The notes: a model not told the origin generated them from the letters alone. DNA of 64,000 nucleotides from Streptomyces ferrugineus (GCF_015160855.1 NZ_CP063373.1:6448001-6512000); one strand, 5' to 3'. Shown: positions 33,478 through 41,696, counted from the stretch's first letter. A program made the numbers and translations.

Positions 33478-35160
33478 CTAAAGACTGAGCGGGAGCGAGT
33501 CCTGGTGCCAGAACCCATGCTCAGCCGAACGCCCCGAACGGTGTTGGGCGTTCTGGTCCACCGCGTTCGCTCCGCCCCCGGCGCGCACGGATCGTGTCCG
33601 TGGTCCGGGGATGCGGGGGCGGTTTCCCTCACGCCCCAGGGTGCCCGGTCGGGCCTGGGCGGTCCGATGCCCCACACGATCGCTCCGGTCGTGTGGGGGC
33701 GGTGCCGTCCTCCCCCAGTGCCTAAAGGGCCTGGGAGGTGCCCCCATCCGGATCGGGTGTCCCAGGGCGCGTCTTCCGATCGCCACGGCGGCCGCGTCGT
33801 GGCGGGTGGTCTTCCTAGTTGTGGTGGTGAGGGGTTTTTGCCAGTGCTGGGCGCCCCAGCGGCTGGTGTAGGCCGGGTCGACGGCGACGAGGGGGATGCC
33901 GAGTTCGGCCGCCATGGACACGAGCCGGACGCGCAGTCTGGAGGTGGGCATGCCGGAGATGAGGTTGCGGAAGCGTTTGCGGCGGCCGTGCTTCTCGCGG
34001 GTCTTCTCCGTTGCGAAGTCGAGGTCCTCGATCGCGATCGCGAGGCCTTGGCGTTCGGCCCAGTGCAGCAGGCGGATCAGGGCGTGGCGGACTTGGGCGT
34101 CGCGGTGCTGGGCGGTGCCGGACAGGTCGTAGCCGAACCGGAGCGGTTCACCGACCGGGTTGCCGTGGTTGTCGAGGCGCCAGGCGGCCAGGTGGTCGGC
34201 GTTGGTGTCGACGCCGATCAGGCCGTGCGCGCGGGCCGCCGCCAGCGGCACCGTCTGGACCGGGGGAATCGTCCAGGACGCCGTCAGATACCAGCGGCCC
34301 CGGCCTACGTCTTCATGGATGCGGTAAGCCACGGCCCGGTTGGCGGTAACGCGGTCGGCCCACTGCTCACCCCGGTACGCGAACGCCACAGGGGCGGTGA
34401 GCACGTAGCGGCCGTGCGGGGTGTTCGCCAGGTGTGCCAGGGGCGCGGGGAGCTTGAGGGAAACCTCGCCGTCACGTGTGACGCGGATGGTCTCGTTGCC
34501 GAACGGCTTGCCGGACTCGCCGTCGGCCTGCAGGAACCGGCGCCCGGCCTCCCACCGGGCACGCCACTCAGCCTCGGTGAGCTGGGCCTGCTCCAGGTGG
34601 TGGCGGGTGTTCAGCAGCCGTTTCCCGCCGCGCACCACGCACACGACCCCGGCCTCACGGTTCGCCCGGACCGCCTGAAGCCGGTCTTCGAGCACGCGCA
34701 GGCGGCGAGACTTGGCGAACCACTCCCGCCTGCTGCGGTAGCCGCCCGGCGCCTGCTTGGTGCCCTCCTCACCCACAGGCCGGGACAGCCGGTGCGTGAT
34801 CGTCTCGATCCCGGCCTGAAGGCTCTGGATGTACGCCAGTTGGCCGCGCCGGGCCAGCGCCCACTGATCGTGGGTGGCCTTGGTGATGCTGCCCGCCCAG
34901 CGGGAGGAGGACTCCTGGGTGAGCGTGCGCTTGCGCTCGGCCCACTGCTCACGGTCGTGCTCCAGTCCGGCCGCGCACCGTGCCTTCAGATCACGGGAGG
35001 CGAGCGAACCAAGGTGGTCGGCGACCAGGCGAAGCACCGTCTCATCGTCGGCGGTCAGGTGCTTGAGCCGGGTACGGATCGCGACTCCCGAGGGGCCGGG
35101 CACCACGAACGGCGCCGCCACCTCCCGCAGTCCACCCACCCCCGCCACCCCCGCTCCCAC
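33478..35160 (-). CDS. TnpB-related RNA-guided nuclease-like protein lacking the zinc ribbon
   Basis: Protein of up to 560 residues in the IS200/IS605 OrfB family, well above the usual 400. The split RuvC triad is visible: Asp318 in LIGVDTNADH, Glu378 in IAIEDLDF and Asp455 in TTRHDAAAVAIG. The family's VDPAYTS motif (427-433) is present. The two CxxC pairs that normally follow it are missing; the sequence goes SRWGAQHWQKPLTTTTRK instead. The N-terminal half (about 30-220) is long and basic. The last 90 residues are Pro/Arg/Gly-rich and overlie stacked hairpins, so they may be RNA sequence read as protein. GTG 35160 is the longest start; a start near residue 20 is also possible. TnpB enzymes cut DNA with a guide RNA; activity here is inferred. 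Confidence 0.78.
   Translation of the reverse strand: MGAGVAGVGGLREVAAPFVVPGPSGVAIRTRLKHLTADDETVLRLVADHLGSLASRDLKARCAAGLEHDREQWAERKRTLTQESSSRWAGSITKATHDQWALARRGQLAYIQSLQAGIETITHRLSRPVGEEGTKQAPGGYRSRREWFAKSRRLRVLEDRLQAVRANREAGVVCVVRGGKRLLNTRHHLEQAQLTEAEWRARWEAGRRFLQADGESGKPFGNETIRVTRDGEVSLKLPAPLAHLANTPHGRYVLTAPVAFAYRGEQWADRVTANRAVAYRIHEDVGRGRWYLTASWTIPPVQTVPLAAARAHGLIGVDTNADHLAAWRLDNHGNPVGEPLRFGYDLSGTAQHRDAQVRHALIRLLHWAERQGLAIAIEDLDFATEKTREKHGRRKRFRNLISGMPTSRLRVRLVSMAAELGIPLVAVDPAYTSRWGAQHWQKPLTTTTRKTTRHDAAAVAIGRRALGHPIRMGAPPRPFRHWGRTAPPPHDRSDRVGHRTAQARPGTLGREGNRPRIPGPRTRSVRAGGGANAVDQNAQHRSGRSAEHGFWHQDSLPLSL
33500..33738 (-). ncRNA. Candidate omega-type guide RNA scaffold overlapping the TnpB 3' end
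   Basis: Five hairpins lie in a row. CCAG (33508-33511)/CTGG (33553-33556) encloses AACGCCC (33528-33534)/GGGCGTT (33546-33552). CCCCGG+ACGGA/TCCGT+CCGGGG spans 33576-33610. CCCAG+GCCCG/CGGGC+CTGGG spans 33635-33659. CCCCACACGA/TCGTGTGGGG spans 33670-33698. CCTCCC..GCC/GGC..GGGAGG spans 33709-33738. Known TnpB guide RNAs start inside the 3' part of tnpB and end at the element's right end, which is exactly this position and strand. The guide would be read from flanking DNA just below 33478. The right-end boundary is not defined. Confidence 0.4.
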
Positions 35161-35340
35161 AGAAATCCGTCACCCCACCCAACGACCACCACCGGCGAAG
35201 GTCACGCATTCGACGCGAGAACTCCCGTTCCCCACCCGAGAATGTGCGCCTGCCACCACCCGGGGACTCACTCATACGCACGAGAACGCGCTCAAGTGCC
35301 GTCAATCTCCACCTGTTCACAACCCCTGCCGAGGACCACC

Positions 35341-37008
35341 ATGACCGAGCAGCAGTTGCCCACCTGGGCCGATCCCTCCGTCTCCCCCGCCGACCTCGAT
35401 CCGCAGGGCGTCTCCAGACGCGGGCTCCTGCGCCGCGCGGGCCTGTTCGGCGCCGCGTTCGCGCTGGGCTCCGCGGCCGTGCCGGCGGCCGCGTCCGACC
35501 GGCGTCCGGGCGGCGACGACCCGCGGCTCGCCTACCTCGTGGGCGACCACCACATCCACACCGTCTACAGCCACGACGCGAAGTACACGTTCTCCCAACT
35601 GGCCGCGGCGGGCGCCGAGTACGGCCTGGACTGGATGGTGTTCACCGAGCACTCCAACTTCGGGCACGCCAAGTACGGCGCGCCGCTGGAGCACCGGGAG
35701 ATCCTCAAGGCGCGTGCCGAGAACCCGCGCCAGCTGATCTTCCAGGGCCTGGAGTGGTACATCCCGGCCGCCGAGCACTGCACGGTCTTCGCCGCGCCCG
35801 GCCGCCACGAGGTGGATCTGCTCACCGAGTTCGAGAGCGCCTACGACGGCAAGCTCCTCGGCTACGACAAGGGCGGCCCCGCCGACGCGGACACCGCCCG
35901 CAACGAGGCCCACGCGGTCAAGGCGATCCAGTGGCTGGCCGAGCAGCGCCGCACGGGCCGGGTGGACGACGTCCTGGTCCTCGCCAACCACCCGCTGCGC
36001 CTCGGCATCGACTCCCCGCACGAGATGCGCGATTGGCGCGACGCGGCCCCCGAGATCATGATCGGCATGGAGGGCGCGCCCGGCGCCCAGGGCGCGGCGA
36101 TCCCCGGCTGGCGCGGTGCGACGTCGATCCGCGGCGAGTACGAGAACAAGCCGTCGAACCAGTCCTGGCCCGGCTACCCGGCGGAGGCGTACCTGACCTA
36201 CGGCGGCTTCGACTGGGCGACCGCGACGGTGGGCGGTCTGTGGGACTCGATGCTGGCCGAGGGCAGGCTGTTCTCGATCACCACGAACTCCGACGCCCAC
36301 CGCATCGTCTTCGACACCTGGAAGAACGGCGACTGGCCGGCGGGCCAGAACTTCGACAACACGGGCAGGCTCCCCGACCCGGTGAACACCGACACCCCGC
36401 AGCCGGGCAGCGACTTCTGGCCGGGCCAGTTCAGCCGTACCCACGTCGGCGTCACCCGCTACGGCTACCGCGCGGTGATGGCGGGCCTGCGCGCGGGCCG
36501 GGTCTGGCTGGACCACGGGCATCTGCTGGACGGCCTCGACGTGCGCCTGAAGCGGGACTGCGACCACGGCCGGGGCGTCACGCTGGGCGGCCGGCTGCGG
36601 GTCCGCAAGGGCGAGAAGCTCACGCTGCAGGTGACGGTGACGACGGCCTCCCGCCCCAACTCCCAGGGGATTCTGCCGGAGTTGGCGCATGTGGACGTCA
36701 TCCGGGGCGCGGTGCGCGGACCGGTGACCGACCGGGACGCGTGGCAGGCGCCCGGCACCAGGGTGGCGGCGACGAAGGACGTCTCCGGCCGCAAGGGGAC
36801 GTACACCCTGCGCATCCCGCTGACCGCGGGCGGCGAGTCCTTCTACGTCCGGCTGCGCGGCAGCGACGGCAACCGCAACGGCGCGGGCTACCTCGGCGCC
36901 TCGGTCGACCCGCACGGCCCGATCCCGCACGAGCCCGGGAACGGTGACCCGTGGGCGGATACGTGGTTCTATTCGAACCCCATATTCGTCGACGTGGCAG
37001 GAGCCTGA
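35341..37008 (+). CDS. Tat-exported PHP-domain phosphoesterase-like protein
   Basis: Secreted protein of 555 residues. The Tat signal is SRRGLLRRAGLFGAAFALGS, cleaved near AAAS (about residue 50). A PHP-type metal-dependent domain follows (GDHHIHTVYSHDAKYTFSQL, VFTEHSNFGHAKYG, VLANHPLRLGIDSPHEM, TTNSDAHRIVF), with the conserved His/Asp ligands. The C-terminal 150 residues are beta-rich (LRVRKGEKLTLQVTVTT). PHP proteins hydrolyse phosphoesters, so this and the calcineurin-like protein at 31648 are a pair of secreted phosphoesterases. ATG 35341 lies 5 bp after GAGGA. Confidence 0.82.
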   Translation: MTEQQLPTWADPSVSPADLDPQGVSRRGLLRRAGLFGAAFALGSAAVPAAASDRRPGGDDPRLAYLVGDHHIHTVYSHDAKYTFSQLAAAGAEYGLDWMVFTEHSNFGHAKYGAPLEHREILKARAENPRQLIFQGLEWYIPAAEHCTVFAAPGRHEVDLLTEFESAYDGKLLGYDKGGPADADTARNEAHAVKAIQWLAEQRRTGRVDDVLVLANHPLRLGIDSPHEMRDWRDAAPEIMIGMEGAPGAQGAAIPGWRGATSIRGEYENKPSNQSWPGYPAEAYLTYGGFDWATATVGGLWDSMLAEGRLFSITTNSDAHRIVFDTWKNGDWPAGQNFDNTGRLPDPVNTDTPQPGSDFWPGQFSRTHVGVTRYGYRAVMAGLRAGRVWLDHGHLLDGLDVRLKRDCDHGRGVTLGGRLRVRKGEKLTLQVTVTTASRPNSQGILPELAHVDVIRGAVRGPVTDRDAWQAPGTRVAATKDVSGRKGTYTLRIPLTAGGESFYVRLRGSDGNRNGAGYLGASVDPHGPIPHEPGNGDPWADTWFYSNPIFVDVAGA

Positions 37009-37850
37009 TGAAGCGTCATCTCCTCACTCTGGCTTGCTTAACGGGTGCGCTCGCGCTCGGCGCGGGCACGGCGTCCGCCGCCGGTGACCCGCAGTGGGTC
37101 GAGACCGGCAGGGCGTTCACGGACACGCTGGGCGGCGGGCAGGGCCTGGCGAGCCGCGCGGACGGCAGCCTGCTGTACCGCGGGCTCGTCTCCATCCCGC
37201 TGGACCTGCGCGTCAAGGGCTGGAACCACATCGGCGACCCGGACGTCGCCCGCGGCCACACCTTCGACGCCTACCAGGGCCCGGACACGGCCACGTCGAA
37301 GATGTTCGCGGTGACGACGCCGGCCGGGAAGCGCTACGAGTACGTCCATCGACTCAACCCGGGCGAGAAGCTGAACAACTCCTTCGCCACCGTCTCGCCC
37401 GACGGGCAGTGGCTGGTGTCGGGCGAGTGGGGGGAGCAGCGAAGACTCCAGGTCTTCCCCGCCCCCCTGCTCAACCCGTCCACCCCGCAGGCGGGCGGTG
37501 ACCTGAAGGAGGCCTGGCAGATCACCCTGGACAAGCCGGTGCGCGACATCCAGGGCTGCGACTTCGTGACGGACACCCGCCTGGTGTGCGCCTCGAACGA
37601 CGCCACGGGGACGCTGTTCCCCGAGATCCGCCCGCTCCTCCAGGTCGACCTGCCGCGCAAGGTGGACGGCGGGCCGATCACCGGTTCGGTCACGAGCCTG
37701 TTCGCGCTGCCGCAGCGCAGCGTGTGCACGGGCACCTTCGAGACGGAGGGCGTCGACTACGACGTGAACAGCGGCACCCTGCGGGCGGAGATGATCCCGC
37801 CCGGGGTGTGCGCGGTGGCGACCGCCGTGTACTCGTACAAACAGGGCTGA
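37008..37850 (+). CDS. Small secreted protein, TolB-like propeller fragment, function unknown
   Basis: Protein of 280 residues with a clear Sec signal (MKRHLLTLACLTGALALG, cleaved after ASAA near residue 24). The mature part suggests short beta-propeller-like repeats (ATVSPDGQWLVSGEWG, CDFVTDTRLVCASND). Three Cys residues in the mature part could form a disulfide. ATG 37008 shares one base with the PHP stop, so they are coupled. Codon 11 is TTA (37038-37040), the rarest leucine codon in Streptomyces, which makes expression dependent on the bldA tRNA and hence on development. Confidence 0.75.
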   Translation: MKRHLLTLACLTGALALGAGTASAAGDPQWVETGRAFTDTLGGGQGLASRADGSLLYRGLVSIPLDLRVKGWNHIGDPDVARGHTFDAYQGPDTATSKMFAVTTPAGKRYEYVHRLNPGEKLNNSFATVSPDGQWLVSGEWGEQRRLQVFPAPLLNPSTPQAGGDLKEAWQITLDKPVRDIQGCDFVTDTRLVCASNDATGTLFPEIRPLLQVDLPRKVDGGPITGSVTSLFALPQRSVCTGTFETEGVDYDVNSGTLRAEMIPPGVCAVATAVYSYKQG

Positions 37851-37853
37851 GCG

Positions 37854-38309
37854 TCAGGCGTAGAACCGCGACAGGCTCTGCAGGACGGCGGCGGGCTTCC
37901 CGCCGCCGTCGATCTCTATCGTGCCGTCGACGGTGATCTGCACCCCGCCCGGCACCTCCTCGACCTCCGCGAGCCTTCCGACCAGGCGGATACGGGAGCC
38001 GACCTTGACGGGCGAGGGGAAACGCACCTTGTTCAGGCCGTAGTTGACCTTCGTGGTGACGCCCTGGACGTCGAGCAGCTCGGTGAACAGGGGGATGAAG
38101 AGGGAGAGGGTGAGGTAGCCGTGGGCGATGGGGGCGCCGAAGGGTCCCTCGGCGGCCTTCTCGGGGTCCACGTGGATCCACTGGTGGTCGCCCGTGGCGT
38201 CGGCGAAGGTGTTGATGCGCTCCTGGGTGACCTCGATCCACTCACTGGCGCCGAGGTCGCTGCCGGCCAGCTTCTTCAGTTCGTCGAGGCCGTTCACGGT
38301 GATGCTCAT
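37854..38309 (-). CDS. MaoC-family enoyl-CoA hydratase
   Basis: Hot-dog-fold hydratase of 151 residues. The hydratase motif is FADATGDHQWIHVDPEKA (catalytic Asp and His), followed by FGAPIAHGYLTLSL. It would add water to the double bond of a CoA-linked cinnamate-type acid. It is the last gene of the minus-strand run 41623 to 37854 with SDR, TIM-barrel hydrolase and CoA ligase, matching PhdE in Corynebacterium or the hydratase of the Rhodococcus cou set by gene company. Its stop lies 3 bp from the secreted protein's stop. Confidence 0.88.
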   Translation of the reverse strand: MSITVNGLDELKKLAGSDLGASEWIEVTQERINTFADATGDHQWIHVDPEKAAEGPFGAPIAHGYLTLSLFIPLFTELLDVQGVTTKVNYGLNKVRFPSPVKVGSRIRLVGRLAEVEEVPGGVQITVDGTIEIDGGGKPAAVLQSLSRFYA

Positions 38310-38317
38310 GCGGTTCC

Positions 38318-39820
38318 TTAACTGTTGCCGTACCGGGTGCGGACACGGGACTTGAGGAGCTTCCCGGAGGCGGTGCGCGGGAGTTCGTCCGCGAGGACCA
38401 CCGACTTCGGGATCTTGTACTTGGCGAGCCGGCCGGAGAGGGACGCGAGGATCTCGTCCGGGTCGGGGCTGGTTCCCTCGCGGGGGACGACGACCGCGCG
38501 CGGCACCTCGCCCCACTTGTCGTCGGGCACCCCGATCACCGCGCACTCGACGATGTCGGGGTGGGCGAGGAGGAGGTCCTCGATCTCGGCGGGGTAGATG
38601 TTCTCGCCACCGGAGATGATCATGTCCTTGATGCGGTCGACGATGAAGACATAGCCGTCCTCGTCGACGCGGGCCGCGTCCCCGCTGCGGAACCAGCCGT
38701 CCGCGAAGGAGGCGGCGGTCTCCTCGGGCAGCCCCCAGTAGCCGGGCATCACATGCGGGCCGCTGACCACGACCTCGCCGTTCTCGCCGACGTCGACGGG
38801 GGTGAGGTCCGGCCGTACGACGCGGACATCGCTGAAGAAGTGCGGTACGCCCGCCGAACCGGCCTTGCTGACCGCGTGCTCGGCGTCCAGGAACAGCGTC
38901 CCCGGGGCGGCCTCCGTCATGCCGTAGCCCTGGAGGAAGGTCAGGCCGCGCTTCTGGTAGGCGGCGATCAGCGGTGTCGGGACCGGGGAGCCGCCGCAGG
39001 TCAGGATGCGCAGGGACGACAGGTCCGCGTTCGGCCAGCGGGGGTGGCGGGCGATCTGGTCGAACATGGTCGGCACGCCGAACATGAAGGTGATCCGGTG
39101 GCCTTCGATCAGGTCGAAGGTGGCGTCCGGGTCGAAGGCCTCGACCAGGACGCAGGTACCGCCCTTGAGCAGTACCGGCAGGGTCAGCATGTTCAGTCCC
39201 GCCGTGTGGAACAACGGGGCGGAGACCAGGGCGCGTTCGTCGGCGATGAGGTCGATGTCGACGAGGACGTTGAGGGCGTTCCAGATGATGTTGCCGTGGG
39301 TGAGCATCGCGCCCTTGGGGCGGCCGGTCGTCCCCGAGGTGTACATGATGATGCAGGTGTCGTCCGGGGTGACCGGGGTGTCGATGGGCTCCGGGGAGGC
39401 CGAGGCGAGTGCCGCCTCGTATTCGGGGCCGACTTCGACGTAGGTACGGACGTCGGTGCCGCCGGGGAGTCCCGCGACCAGTCCGGCATGAGACGGGGCG
39501 TAGACCAGGGCCTTGGCCCCGGAGTCGGCGAGCTGGTAGGCGATCTCGGGGCCGGCCAGGCGGGTGTTGAGGGGCACGAAGACCGCGCCGAGCGTGCCGG
39601 CCGCGAACAGGGTCTCCAGGTAGGAGGGGTGGTTCGGGCCGAGGTAGGCGATGCGGTCGCCGCGCCGGACACCCCGCTCGCGCAGGGCGTGGGCGAGTCG
39701 GGTCGTGCGCAGGTGCAGGGTGGCGTAGTCCGTGGACTGGCCGCCGTGGATCAGGGCCGTGCGGTGCGGGGTCTTGCGGGCCCGGCGTGCGGGCCATGAC
39801 CCCAGTCCCTCGTTGCGCAT
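38318..39820 (-). CDS. Acyl/aryl-CoA ligase (AMP-forming)
   Basis: Adenylate-forming enzyme of 500 residues that activates an acid to its CoA thioester. AMP/ATP motifs are in order: IIMYTSGTTGRPKGAML near 165, GYGMTEAAPGTLF near 295, GDAARVDEDGYVFIVDRIKD near 390, and the C-terminal catalytic Lys in PRTASGKLLKSRVR. It lies 8 bp upstream of the MaoC gene. The cluster context points to hydroxycinnamic acids such as p-coumarate or ferulate (PhdA/CouL-like); a medium-chain fatty acid is the alternative. Confidence 0.88.
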   Translation of the reverse strand: MRNEGLGSWPARRARKTPHRTALIHGGQSTDYATLHLRTTRLAHALRERGVRRGDRIAYLGPNHPSYLETLFAAGTLGAVFVPLNTRLAGPEIAYQLADSGAKALVYAPSHAGLVAGLPGGTDVRTYVEVGPEYEAALASASPEPIDTPVTPDDTCIIMYTSGTTGRPKGAMLTHGNIIWNALNVLVDIDLIADERALVSAPLFHTAGLNMLTLPVLLKGGTCVLVEAFDPDATFDLIEGHRITFMFGVPTMFDQIARHPRWPNADLSSLRILTCGGSPVPTPLIAAYQKRGLTFLQGYGMTEAAPGTLFLDAEHAVSKAGSAGVPHFFSDVRVVRPDLTPVDVGENGEVVVSGPHVMPGYWGLPEETAASFADGWFRSGDAARVDEDGYVFIVDRIKDMIISGGENIYPAEIEDLLLAHPDIVECAVIGVPDDKWGEVPRAVVVPREGTSPDPDEILASLSGRLAKYKIPKSVVLADELPRTASGKLLKSRVRTRYGNS

Positions 39821-39830
39821 GTCACGCCCC

Positions 39831-40706
39831 TTACGGTTTCGTCAGCCCGAGCAGCCGGGCGGCGTTCTCCTTGAGGATCTTCGGCCGGACCTCGTCCTTG
39901 ATCGACAGCTTGGCGAAGTCGGCGAGCCAGCGGTCGGGGGTGAGGACGGGGAAGTCGGAGCCGAAGAGGACCTTGTCCTTCAGCAGGGTGTTCGCGTACT
40001 GCACCAGCTGGGGCGGGAAGTACTTGGGCGACCAGCCGGACAGGTCGATGTGGACGCCCGGCTTGTGGGTCGCCACCGCCAGGGCCTCGTCCTGCCAGGG
40101 GAAGGACGGATGCGCCAGGATGATCTTCAGATGCGGGAAGTCGGCCGCCACGTCGTCCACGTGCAGGGGGTTGGAGTACTTCAGGCGGATGCCGCCCCCG
40201 CCGGGCACTCCCGCTCCGATGCCGGTCTGGCCGGTGTGGAACAGGGCGATGGTGCCCGTCTCCTCGATCACCTCGTAGAGGTCGTACGCCACCGAGCGGT
40301 CGTTGGGGAAGAAGCCCTGGATGCTGGGGTGGAACTTGAAGCCCCGCACCCCGTACTCCTCGACCAGGCGACGGGCCTGCCGCACGCCCGCCTTTCCGCG
40401 GAAGGGGTCGATGGAGGCGAACGGGATCAGCACGTCCGCGTTGGCGGCGGCCGCCTCGGCGACCTCCTCGTTCGGGACCGGCGGGGTGCCCGTGGCGGAC
40501 TCGGCGTCGACCGTGAAGATCACGGCGGCCATCTTCCGCTCGCGGTAGTAGGCGGCCGTCTCCTGAAGGGTCGGCTTCCGCTTGCCCTCGACCTTGAAGT
40601 AGGCGGAGGAGGCGTCGTGCAGGTCGTCGTCCAGGGAGGAGTGGCCCTTGGAGGAGACCTCCGCATGGGTGTGGACGTCGATCGCGACCAGTTCGTCGAG
40701 ATCCAT
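39831..40706 (-). CDS. TIM-barrel amidohydrolase-2 family hydrolase
   Basis: Metal-dependent hydrolase of 291 residues. Metal ligands are seen in IDVHTHAEVS (HxH), FHPSIQGFFPN, LAHPSFPW and the terminal Asp of FGSDFPVLTP. In the phd/cou pathways a protein of this family removes acetyl units from the beta-keto CoA intermediate instead of a thiolase, yielding the benzoic acid. That role is inferred from gene company. ATG 40706 shares one base with the SDR stop (TGATG). Confidence 0.82.
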   Translation of the reverse strand: MDLDELVAIDVHTHAEVSSKGHSSLDDDLHDASSAYFKVEGKRKPTLQETAAYYRERKMAAVIFTVDAESATGTPPVPNEEVAEAAAANADVLIPFASIDPFRGKAGVRQARRLVEEYGVRGFKFHPSIQGFFPNDRSVAYDLYEVIEETGTIALFHTGQTGIGAGVPGGGGIRLKYSNPLHVDDVAADFPHLKIILAHPSFPWQDEALAVATHKPGVHIDLSGWSPKYFPPQLVQYANTLLKDKVLFGSDFPVLTPDRWLADFAKLSIKDEVRPKILKENAARLLGLTKP

Positions 40707-41623
40707 CACGCCTCCGGGAACTTGGGCGCCGGGACGCCGACCGACTGGAGTTCGGCGCCGACCGAGGTGGGCCAGACGTCGGCCAGGGTCGCCGGGCTCC
40801 AGCCGCCGTCCGCGAACGCGGCCGCGATCTCCTGCGGATGCGACCAGAGTGCCACCTTGTCGCCGCCGATGCCGATGCACTGTCCGGTCACGCCCCGGGC
40901 CGCCTCGGAGGCCAGGAAGGGGACGAGGGCGGCGCAGTCCTCGGGGGTGCCGAAGCCCTCGCCCTTGCGCAGGAAGTCCGGCAGCGGCTCGCCGTTCTTC
41001 ATCGCCTCGATGTAGGGCGCGAAGGCGGGGATGGTCTCGGTCATCGCGGTCGCGGCGACCGGCACGATCGCGTTGACGGTGATGCCCGCGCGGCCCAGCT
41101 CCATCGACCAGGTGCGGGCCATGGCGGCGATGCCCGCCTTGGCGGCGGAGTAGTTGGTCTGCCCGAAGTTGCCGCGCTGTCCGGCTGGGGAGCCGACCAG
41201 GATGAGGCTGCCGCCCTCGCCCTGCTCGCGCATGCGGACGGCGGCGGCGCGGGCGCAGGTGAAGGTGCCCTTGAGGTGGGTGGTGATCACCGCGTCGAAG
41301 TCGTCGTCGGTCATCTTCCACAGCACCCTGTCGCGCAGGATGCCCGCGTTGGTGACCAGGATGTCGAGCCGCCCGAACTCCTCGACCGCGCGGTTCACGA
41401 GCCGGTCCGCGGCCTCGGTGGTGCCGACCGGGACGACCTCGGCGACGGCGGTGCCGCCCGCCTCGGTGATGGACTTCACGGCCGCCTCCGCCACGGCCTC
41501 GTCGATGTCGTTGACGACCACGCGGGCCCCGTGGGCGGCCAGGGCGTGGGCGTAGGCGAGGCCGAGGCCCCGGCCGCTGCCGGTGACGACGGCGGCCTTG
41601 CCGGTGAGATCGATGCTGGACAC
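40706..41623 (-). CDS. Short-chain dehydrogenase (3-hydroxyacyl-CoA/FabG-like)
   Basis: NAD(P)-dependent SDR of 305 residues. Cofactor motif: VVTGSGRGLGLAYAHALAAHG near residue 12. Catalytic residues: Ser in LILVGSPAG and YxxxK in NYSAAKAGIAAMA. About 50 residues longer than plain FabG, as in the multifunctional-protein-like acyl-CoA dehydrogenases. It would oxidise the 3-hydroxyacyl-CoA made by the MaoC hydratase. It is the first gene of the minus operon, divergent from a MarR regulator. Confidence 0.88.
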   Translation of the reverse strand: MSSIDLTGKAAVVTGSGRGLGLAYAHALAAHGARVVVNDIDEAVAEAAVKSITEAGGTAVAEVVPVGTTEAADRLVNRAVEEFGRLDILVTNAGILRDRVLWKMTDDDFDAVITTHLKGTFTCARAAAVRMREQGEGGSLILVGSPAGQRGNFGQTNYSAAKAGIAAMARTWSMELGRAGITVNAIVPVAATAMTETIPAFAPYIEAMKNGEPLPDFLRKGEGFGTPEDCAALVPFLASEAARGVTGQCIGIGGDKVALWSHPQEIAAAFADGGWSPATLADVWPTSVGAELQSVGVPAPKFPEA

Positions 41624-41650
41624 GGGCGGATCCCTTCACATGGCGGGCGA

Positions 41651-41696
41651 CTTCGAGATCGAAGTTAAGAGCAATAATTGGTGACGTCAATAGTTG
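41651..41696. promoter_or_regulatory. MarR-type operator: repeated CAATARTTG palindromes
   Basis: CAATAATTG (41672-41680) and CAATAGTTG (41688-41696) are near-identical palindromes centred 16 bp apart. A third inverted repeat, CTTCGAGATCGAAG, is at 41651-41664. The whole lies between the SDR and MarR starts in an AT-rich patch. This is the expected binding region of the adjacent MarR protein. Confidence 0.6.

Larger units (their letters stand above)
33472..35340 (-). mobile_element. TnpB-only (IS1341-like) insertion, ends undefined
   Basis: The span between two plus-strand secreted-phosphoesterase genes is filled by one minus-strand TnpB-related gene. No Y1 transposase (TnpA) or serine recombinase lies beside it, and I found no terminal inverted repeats, as expected for the IS200/IS605 group. 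The 3' end abuts the upstream gene's stop by 6 bp. The 180 bp at 35161-35340 hold no gene I can see. Confidence 0.45.

Noticed and set aside
33478..33750. Treating the TnpB tail as a normal protein domain
   Set aside because: Composition is Pro/Arg/Gly-rich with no pattern of secondary structure, and the DNA below it forms consecutive stems, so an RNA explanation is better.
35290..35335. Possible PHO box before the PHP gene (a GTTCACA unit)
   Set aside because: Only one unit is present; a PHO box needs at least two direct repeats of 11 bp.
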